Below are positions 59,009-64,000 of a DNA stretch of 64,000 nucleotides, piece by piece; positions within the stretch are counted from its first letter, which is position 1, and each line of letters opens with the position of its first letter. A program made the position numbers and the translations under genes. The notes under the pieces were generated by a model. That model had not been told where the DNA came from, did no database searches, and saw nothing but the letters and a program-made list of their open reading frames with translations. The DNA comes from Oscillospiraceae bacterium (GTDB lineage Bacteria > Bacillota > Clostridia > Oscillospirales > Oscillospiraceae). The stretch covers positions 1 through 64,000 of the forward strand of contig CAKASQ030000050.1 in NCBI GenBank assembly GCA_916988195.3, written 5' to 3'.

Positions 59009-60215
59009 GGCGTTCCTCCTGCGTTCCAAGGACGGAAGCGGTGATGCTTCCCTCGCTTAATTTTACGGTAACCTGCTGCCCGACGCTTACCTGCTCCGCG
59101 CGCTGCACGACACGGCCATCTTCGGTCAAGACCACGCTGTAGCCCCGCGCAAGAACCTTCAAGGGGCTCAGTGCGTCAAGCTTCGCTGTCAGATGGATGA
59201 AGCGGCGCTTCTGCGCCTCCTGATTGCGCTGCATCGCCGCGCCGAGCCGCTGCGCGCTGTGATCCAGCAGCAGCCGTTTTTCGTTTACATAATTGATCGG
59301 CGATTGCAGCACCCTTCGGTTTTTCAGGCCATCAAGTGTTTTCCGGTCGAGCTTTATCTGCTTCTGCATTGCCTGCGCCATGCGCTTTTGCGCGGTGAGA
59401 AGATACGCACGCAGATCGTTCTGGTCGGGCGCGACAAGCTCTGCTGCATTAGAAGGCGTCGCCGCGCGCACATCGGCAACGAAATCGGAAATCGTCACGT
59501 CCGGCTCGTGCCCGACCGCGCTGACGACCGGAATTTCGGATGCAAAAATCGCCCGTGCCACGCGCTCGTCATTGAACGCCCAGAGGTCCTCCATCGAGCC
59601 GCCGCCGCGGCCTGTGATGATGACATCCGCTACCTGATACTTGTTCGCATAGCGGATGGCGCCCGCAATCTCAGCGGGAGCTTCCTGCCCCTGCACGCGC
59701 ACAGGAAGAATGACAACCTTGCTCAAAGGATAGCGCTTTCCCAAAATCCGCAGCATGTCCATAATCGCTGCGCCCGCGCCGGAGGTGATGATGGCAATCC
59801 GGTGCGGAAACGGCGGCAGCGGCTTTTTGTACCGCGCGTCAAAGAGTCCTTCGGCGGAGAGCTTCGCTTTGAGCTGTTCAAACGCGACATATAAATCGCC
59901 GATTCCATCCGGGGTCAGGTCGCTGCAATAGAGCTGGTACGCGCCGTCGCGCGGGAAAACGGTGATCCTGCCCATCGTGAGCACCTTCATCCCGTTTTCC
60001 GGCCGGAAGCGGAGCCGCGCCGCGCTCGAGCGGAACATCACGCAGCGAAGCGCGCCGCCCGCATCCTTGAGGGTAAAATAGTGATGTCCCGAGGGGTAAA
60101 TTTTATAGTTGCTGAGCTCGCCGCGGATGCAAAGCCCCGTTAAAAGCTCGTCGGTATCCATGAGGCCCTTGATGTATTCATTGACCTGACTGACGTCTAA
60201 AATCTTCCGTTCCAT
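58983..60215 (-). CDS. xseA: Exodeoxyribonuclease VII large subunit
   Basis: A 410-residue catalytic subunit. The N-terminal OB-fold (CIRGELSNYKIYPSGHHYFT, LKDAGGALRCVMFRSSAARL) is followed by the catalytic domain (RIAIITSGAGAAIMDML, VIITGRGGGSMEDLWAFNDE, VVSAVGHEPDVTISDFVADV) and a coiled-coil tail with LARGYSVVLTEDGR. Start ATG at 60215, five bases after AGGGGTG. Operon with xseB. Confidence 0.95.
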   Translation of the reverse strand: MERKILDVSQVNEYIKGLMDTDELLTGLCIRGELSNYKIYPSGHHYFTLKDAGGALRCVMFRSSAARLRFRPENGMKVLTMGRITVFPRDGAYQLYCSDLTPDGIGDLYVAFEQLKAKLSAEGLFDARYKKPLPPFPHRIAIITSGAGAAIMDMLRILGKRYPLSKVVILPVRVQGQEAPAEIAGAIRYANKYQVADVIITGRGGGSMEDLWAFNDERVARAIFASEIPVVSAVGHEPDVTISDFVADVRAATPSNAAELVAPDQNDLRAYLLTAQKRMAQAMQKQIKLDRKTLDGLKNRRVLQSPINYVNEKRLLLDHSAQRLGAAMQRNQEAQKRRFIHLTAKLDALSPLKVLARGYSVVLTEDGRVVQRAEQVSVGQQVTVKLSEGSITASVLGTQEERHGKEITEL

Positions 60216-60217
60216 CG

Positions 60218-61138
60218 CTACACCCCTTGCAGCCATGTGAGAACGGCAATGCCCATGGCGTTGTCGGTGGAGTATTCAGGCGGGGAGAAAATCGCGTCAA
60301 AGTCCCTGCAGCTTTCTCTCAGCTGCGAATTGGACGCAACGCCGCCGGAAAAGACGACAGGAAAGCCCGGATATTGCTTTAACGCTTCGCGCGTGACCGC
60401 CACGATGCACGAGCACACGCAGTTGAGGACGTACCTTGCCGTATCGGCTGGGCTGTGCGTCGCGTCATAAAATGCGTGCATCTTGTTCTCTAAACCGGAA
60501 AACGAAAACGCCAGACCGTTCAGCTTGACCTTAAACCGCTCGCGGCAGCCAGATTCCCGGCTGAGACGGTCAATTTCTTTTCCAGACGGAAAGCGAAGGC
60601 CAAGCGTGTTCCCTGTCCGGTCGATAAGCTGCCCGGCAGAAATATCCTGCGTGCCGCCGATTTTCTCGGCGTTTACGTTCTTGTTTCCGGGCGTGACGAG
60701 CAACAGCTCCGTCGTACCGCCAGAAAGGTGCCACGCCAGATGCGGCGTATCCAGCAAGTCCATGCGGTTTGACGACCAGCAGGCCGCCGCAATGTGCCCC
60801 TGCTGGTGAGAAAAAGCGTAGAACGGGACATCCAGAACGGTCGCGAGGTTCCGCGCCTGACTTTCGCCTGCGAGGAAGCACGGCATATACGAGCCCTCGA
60901 CAGCCCGCGGTCTTGTCGAAGCGCCGATGGCCACGATTTCGTCTCTCGGAAGCTCCGCGAAAAGCTGCGAAACCAGCTCCGGCAGGCGCTTGACATGGGA
61001 AAACAGCGCGTCCGACTGCCGAAGCCCCAGTTCGCCTTCTTTTACATCCAAAAGACGTGAGCAGTTTTTACCGCTCACGCCGTCAAATGCAGCTGCCGAT
61101 GTGGTGTAGTTGCTGGTATCCAGCCCCAAAACCATCAT
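60218..61138 (-). CDS. TsaD/Gcp-like paralogue (Kae1 family)
   Basis: A 306-residue ASKHA-fold protein related to TsaD but shorter and divergent. It has the phosphate-binding start LGLDTSNYTTSAAAFD, the metal-like FSHQQGHIAAACWSS (the two-His signature reduced to one), the HLSGGTTELLLV loop, and VFSGGVASNSQLRE near the C-terminus. In Firmicutes this second Gcp-like gene is often found beside nusB and xseA; its role is unclear and it should not be assumed to perform t6A synthesis. The ATG overlaps the nusB stop. Confidence 0.82.
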   Translation of the reverse strand: MMVLGLDTSNYTTSAAAFDGVSGKNCSRLLDVKEGELGLRQSDALFSHVKRLPELVSQLFAELPRDEIVAIGASTRPRAVEGSYMPCFLAGESQARNLATVLDVPFYAFSHQQGHIAAACWSSNRMDLLDTPHLAWHLSGGTTELLLVTPGNKNVNAEKIGGTQDISAGQLIDRTGNTLGLRFPSGKEIDRLSRESGCRERFKVKLNGLAFSFSGLENKMHAFYDATHSPADTARYVLNCVCSCIVAVTREALKQYPGFPVVFSGGVASNSQLRESCRDFDAIFSPPEYSTDNAMGIAVLTWLQGV

Positions 61139-61584
61139 TGTGCCATGCCCTCCCGGGCAAATTTCCCAAGAATGCCGTTGACAAAGGACACCACGTCCTC
61201 GTCCTCATATTTTCTCGTCAGCTCGACCGCTTCGCTGATGGCGGCCGCTGTCGGCACGTCGGCTTCATGCTCGCACTCATACATTGCGACCTCCATGACA
61301 GCGACGGCGACCTTGGAGATGCGCCCAAGGCTCCAGCCGATGGCGTTCTTCTCAATAAAGCCTGCAAGCTTTTCGCGCTCGCGCTCCACGCCGTGGACCA
61401 CACCTGCAAGATATTCCGCCTGCTTGCCGGACGGGCGCTCGGCGTAAATTTCGGTCTCTGAAGCCAGCGACGGATAGTAGTCCGGGTCCATCAGAAGGTT
61501 CATCGCCTCGTCGGCAGTGATGCCGTTGAAGTTCATTTCATAGACAAGGTGGCAGGCAATCTCTCTTGCATTTGATCTGGTCAT
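61135..61584 (-). CDS. nusB: Transcription antitermination factor NusB
   Basis: A 149-residue all-helical NusB that joins NusE/S10 on boxA RNA during rRNA transcription. It begins TRSNAREIACHLVYEMNFNG and ends EDEDVVSFVNGILGKFAREG, both typical. AAGGAG precedes the ATG at 61584; the longer frame has no ribosome site. Confidence 0.92.
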   Translation of the reverse strand: MTRSNAREIACHLVYEMNFNGITADEAMNLLMDPDYYPSLASETEIYAERPSGKQAEYLAGVVHGVEREREKLAGFIEKNAIGWSLGRISKVAVAVMEVAMYECEHEADVPTAAAISEAVELTRKYEDEDVVSFVNGILGKFAREGMAQ

Positions 61585-61636
61585 TGCAGTTCTCCTTCGC
61601 CGCAAAATGCAGCGTTCTCTCTCAAAATGATTATTT

Positions 61637-61642
61637 ATTATA
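61637..61642 (-). promoter_or_regulatory. Possible -10 box of the nusB operon
   Basis: A perfect TATAAT lies about 50 bases before nusB on the minus strand, after the asp23 terminator. No good -35 is visible at 16-18 bases. Confidence 0.3.
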
Positions 61643-61655
61643 CAGGAAGTTGCAG

Positions 61656-61699
61656 CAAAAATAAACCCTTTGTCACAACCGGCAAAGGGTTTATTTTTC
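61656..61699 (-). terminator. Terminator of the asp23-like gene
   Basis: AATAAACCCTTTG and CAAAGGGTTTATT (61695-61683, 61672-61660) pair perfectly over 13 bp with a 10-base loop, followed by TTTT, directly after the asp23-like stop. Confidence 0.8.
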
Positions 61700-61701
61700 C
61701 G

Positions 61702-62085
61702 TTATTTCTTTGCTTCCTTCGGCAGTGCAATGCCGCAGACGGTCACGTTGACCTCGCCGACGGTGAGTCCGGTGACAGACTCGACGCTGGACTTGACGTT
61801 TTCCTGCACGTTCTTGGCAAGCTCAAAGATGTTCTGGCCGAACTTTGCGACAACGTCGCAGTCGATGCGCAGCGCGCCAGACTCGGTGCTCGAAAGACGC
61901 ACGCCTTTGGAGAGCGTCTTCATGCCGAGCATTTCGGCGATATCCGTTCCGATGGTGCTGCTTAGGCCGCAGACACCTTCGACCTCGAGCACGGCCATAC
62001 CGGTCACGGACGCGACAACGTCCTCCGAAATCTGAATGGAGCCGTTCTCCATTTCCTGCGTGAAGTATTCTTTATTTTCCGCCAT
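61702..62085 (-). CDS. Asp23/Gls24 family envelope stress protein
   Basis: A 127-residue Asp23/Gls24 (DUF322) protein with the family pattern GSIQISEDVVASVTGMAVLE, VEGVCGLSSTIG, VRLSSTESGALRIDCDVVAK and GEVNVTVCGIALP. In Clostridia it is regularly found between the spoIIIA operon and nusB. It is thought to act near the membrane in envelope stress or homeostasis. GGAGGTAATACG precedes the ATG. Confidence 0.92.
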   Translation of the reverse strand: MAENKEYFTQEMENGSIQISEDVVASVTGMAVLEVEGVCGLSSTIGTDIAEMLGMKTLSKGVRLSSTESGALRIDCDVVAKFGQNIFELAKNVQENVKSSVESVTGLTVGEVNVTVCGIALPKEAKK

Positions 62086-62154
62086 CGTATTACCTCCGGG
62101 TTTCGGTGCTTATGCGAACATTGTACCACAAACTTCCGGAATTTCAACTGTTTT

Positions 62155-62718
62155 TCACTGCGCTTTTACTTCGATCACGCGAACCTGCGACAAATCATAG
62201 TCCGTCTGTGATGTCACAACGTCCGAAATGAGCGCCACATCGGCGGTCGAAAGCCCTTCGGCCGGGGCAGAAACCGCAACACTCACGGTATCGTCCGCCA
62301 TGTAGGTCACACAGTCGGTAAAGCCTTTGGCGATGATCAGGCTCTCGATCTGCGCCTCGCTGAGCGCCGCGCCGACAATGCGGTTGAGGGTCTGCGAGGC
62401 GGTGTCCCCCACCGTCGTTCCCTCGTCGTAGGCGATCGTCTCTTCCAAGAGCTCGACTGCGCTGTCGCGCGAGGACTGCCGGCTCAGGCGCATCTGCGCA
62501 AAGTAATCATCCGTCGAACCTGCGCTTGTGTCCAGGGATACAGGCTCTGCTGCGTCCTCCATTTGAAGCGTCGCCTCCCCCATCACCTGCTCGGCGTTCA
62601 GTGTGTCGGTCAGATCCGGCGTTTTCTGCCGGTTGTTATACGACCAGTTGAGATACACGCCCGCGCAGATGAACAAAAGCACCGTTGCAATGACCGCGTT
62701 TCGTTTCCAGATTTTCAT
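62155..62718 (-). CDS. spoIIIAH: Stage III sporulation protein SpoIIIAH
   Basis: A 187-residue protein with one N-terminal membrane helix (AVIATVLLFICAGVYLNWSY) and an extracellular ring-building (RBM/YscJ-like) domain at the C-terminus (AQIESLIIAKGFTDCVTYMA, SQTDYDLSQVRVIEV). In the mother-cell membrane it docks to forespore SpoIIQ to form the feeding-tube channel needed for late forespore gene expression. It is the last gene of the spoIIIA operon. Confidence 0.9.
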   Translation of the reverse strand: MKIWKRNAVIATVLLFICAGVYLNWSYNNRQKTPDLTDTLNAEQVMGEATLQMEDAAEPVSLDTSAGSTDDYFAQMRLSRQSSRDSAVELLEETIAYDEGTTVGDTASQTLNRIVGAALSEAQIESLIIAKGFTDCVTYMADDTVSVAVSAPAEGLSTADVALISDVVTSQTDYDLSQVRVIEVKAQ

Positions 62719-62729
62719 GTTCGCTCCTC

Positions 62730-63254
62730 CTATTGCCGTTTCATTTTGATGACACTGATTTTATCGCTTCCAAGCCCTGTCAGGGCGGAAACTGCCTGCA
62801 TGATGCGCAGCCGCACTGCCGCGCTGTCCGCTCCGTCGCACACGACGACGGCTCCGAGATAGGGTGCGCTTTTTGTCTTCGTGACGACGGGCGTTTTCTG
62901 CGTGCTCTGCGTGGATGAAAAGACCGTTGTCTCCTCCCGCGTATCGCCGGAGACGCGCGTGTCCGTCTGATAGAAGATTTCCTCACTTCCGGAGGTCGTG
63001 AGCATCAGCTCCACGCGCCCTACGCCGTCCATGCTTGACAGCAGCTGCTCGAGCCGCGTCTGCATATCTGTGGCCTGCGCTTCTTGCGCCGCTTCCGGTT
63101 TTGCCGCCGAAGGCTCGTCTTTTTTGCCGGACGGCCACAGAAGGATCAGCGCGCCCAGCGCTAGAATCAGAAGCGGCAGCCGCCACGTTTCGATCACACG
63201 CCGTAGTTTTAGTCCCCACTTTTTGAGATCCGGGGTCCTTATTCGTTCGTCCAA
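62730..63254 (-). CDS. spoIIIAG: Stage III sporulation protein SpoIIIAG
   Basis: A 174-residue membrane-anchored ring protein of the A-Q channel. One helix (LPLLILALGALILLWPSG), then a linker and the ring-building domain (LEQLLSSMDGVGRVELMLTT, YLGAVVVCDGADSAAVRLR, ALTGLGSDKISVIKMK). The start codon is TTG, eight bases after AAGGAG, overlapping the spoIIIAF stop. Confidence 0.9.
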   Translation of the reverse strand: MDERIRTPDLKKWGLKLRRVIETWRLPLLILALGALILLWPSGKKDEPSAAKPEAAQEAQATDMQTRLEQLLSSMDGVGRVELMLTTSGSEEIFYQTDTRVSGDTREETTVFSSTQSTQKTPVVTKTKSAPYLGAVVVCDGADSAAVRLRIMQAVSALTGLGSDKISVIKMKRQ

Positions 63255-63718
63255 GTCTGCTGCTCCTTCCCGATGGCAAGGTTTTCTTCGATGTACCGTG
63301 TGAGGCTCTGTCTTTGCGGCTCTGTAAACGGACCTGTAATCCGAACGGCGGCAGGATAGGGGTACGAGCCATCCTCCTCTACCGTTACGTCAATCGCGAC
63401 CGCAAGGCCAAGCTCCTGCGCTTTGTCCCATATATATGCTTCCGTTTTGCTCTTTATGATGGCGCTGAGCGCTTCGCGGTTTCCAATCTCCACGCCGGTT
63501 CTCGCCTCTTCCGCCGCAATCCGCATTTTCGTCAGCTCCTCCGCAACGTCGCTTAGTTCCCATCCGGCAAGCCCTGTGAGCGCCGTCATCGCCAGAAATA
63601 CCCCGCAAAGAAGCGAGCAGATGCTTTTCATCCGCCCCTTGGGCACGAGCGCACGTACCAGCGAGCATAACAGCGCCGCAGCGCACAAAGAGAATAAATA
63701 CCGCCGTACAGCATCCAT
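63239..63718 (-). CDS. spoIIIAF: Stage III sporulation protein SpoIIIAF
   Basis: A 159-residue protein with two N-terminal membrane helices (YLFSLCAAALLCSLVRALVP and SICSLLCGVFLAMTALTGLA) and a C-terminal soluble ring-type domain. The ATG overlaps the spoIIIAE stop (TGATG), and spoIIIAG follows with an overlap. It is part of the eight-protein spoIIIA channel complex. Confidence 0.88.
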   Translation of the reverse strand: MDAVRRYLFSLCAAALLCSLVRALVPKGRMKSICSLLCGVFLAMTALTGLAGWELSDVAEELTKMRIAAEEARTGVEIGNREALSAIIKSKTEAYIWDKAQELGLAVAIDVTVEEDGSYPYPAAVRITGPFTEPQRQSLTRYIEENLAIGKEQQTWTNE

Positions 63719-64000
63719 CACCCGTTCACCGCCTTCAAAAAGCATGCCGCCGAGACAAGGCTCATCCAAAGTGCACTCGCTGCAATGGCCATCATGTAGC
63801 CCATGGCGGAGGCGAGGTTTGATAAAAGCGCCGCGTGGGGCTTCATGACCGCGCCCTCTCCGATCGCGCCCGCGAGCTTTAGCGCCAGATAGTAAGCGCC
63901 CAGCCGCAAAAACGGCACAATCGCCATGGAAATGACCGCCAGAATCCCGAACGCCCCTGCCGCACTTCGAATCAGCCCGGCGCTTGCCAGTAAAGATTCC
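63718..64000 (-). CDS. spoIIIAE: Stage III sporulation protein SpoIIIAE (C-terminal part)
   Basis: Only the last 94 codons are in the window; the gene continues beyond the right edge. The visible part is membrane-spanning (ESLLASAGLIRSAAGAFGI, AVISMAIVPFLRLGAYYLAL, LASAMGYMMAIAASALWMSL) and ends in SAACFLKAVNG. SpoIIIAE is the multi-pass core of the mother-cell channel. Assignment rests on these helices and on the gene order AE-AF-AG-AH. Confidence 0.88.
   Translation of the reverse strand, partial: ESLLASAGLIRSAAGAFGILAVISMAIVPFLRLGAYYLALKLAGAIGEGAVMKPHAALLSNLASAMGYMMAIAASALWMSLVSAACFLKAVNG

Overview
The window is a chromosomal segment of an anaerobic, spore-forming, GC-rich Clostridia bacterium, most likely a gut Oscillospiraceae/Ruminococcaceae-type organism. 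The evidence is the stage III sporulation genes (spoIIIAE-AF-AG-AH), a Firmicutes-type nusB/xseAB/ispA/dxs/tlyA/nadK/argR/recN block, Firmicutes ethanolamine regulators (EutV/EutW), a T-box leader, and dispersed palindromic repeats. Almost every gene is on the minus strand.

From the left end to 2.7 kb: a possible 20-residue ORF, then a BrnQ-type branched-chain amino acid carrier divergent from a LysR regulator, with overlapping promoters and a palindromic operator. 2.7-22 kb, read right to left: a nearly uninterrupted run of rpoN (sigma-54), a HAD phosphatase, a DUF4438-like protein, a sensor kinase with an extracellular solute-binding domain, an NtrC-type sigma-54 activator, eutV and eutW, a probable EutV-controlled terminator, and a complete ethanolamine microcompartment operon (eutA-B-C-L-M-E-M-T-pduL-eutN-pduS-pduT-eutS-eutP). 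Ethanolamine is split by EutBC to acetaldehyde and ammonia. EutE and PduL take acetaldehyde to acetyl-CoA and acetyl phosphate inside the shell. EutA and EutT (and probably PduS) maintain the B12 cofactor, and PduT/PduS could pass electrons across the shell. eutH, eutG and eutQ are not in the window.

22-38 kb holds an MgtC-like protein with a cation/proton antiporter, a five-gene peptide/nickel-type ABC operon (dppABCDF-like) with a plausible sigma-54 promoter, a damaged BlaI/BlaR1-M23 pair, a tyrosine recombinase behind a structured leader, and a five-gene branched-chain amino acid ABC operon (livJHMGF-like). 38-50 kb holds a small Cys-rich membrane protein, a stand-alone E2-like acyltransferase, a 1200-residue BlaR1-like protein ending in a phosphodiester glycosidase domain with its BlaI repressor, an HD hydrolase, radA, cwlD, tyrS with a tyrosine T-box, and an SLH protein. 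A roughly 590-bp foldback repeat lies between the T-box and tyrS.

50-64 kb is the conserved block recN-argR-nadK-tlyA-dxs-(oapA)-(OLE RNA)-ispA-xseB-xseA-(Gcp-like)-nusB-asp23-spoIIIAH/AG/AF/AE. The roughly 0.7-kb non-coding gap between ispA and the membrane-protein gene before dxs has the position, size and neighbours of OLE RNA. I regard this as the most notable non-coding feature. It has its own promoter and is bracketed by two copies of one palindromic repeat family.
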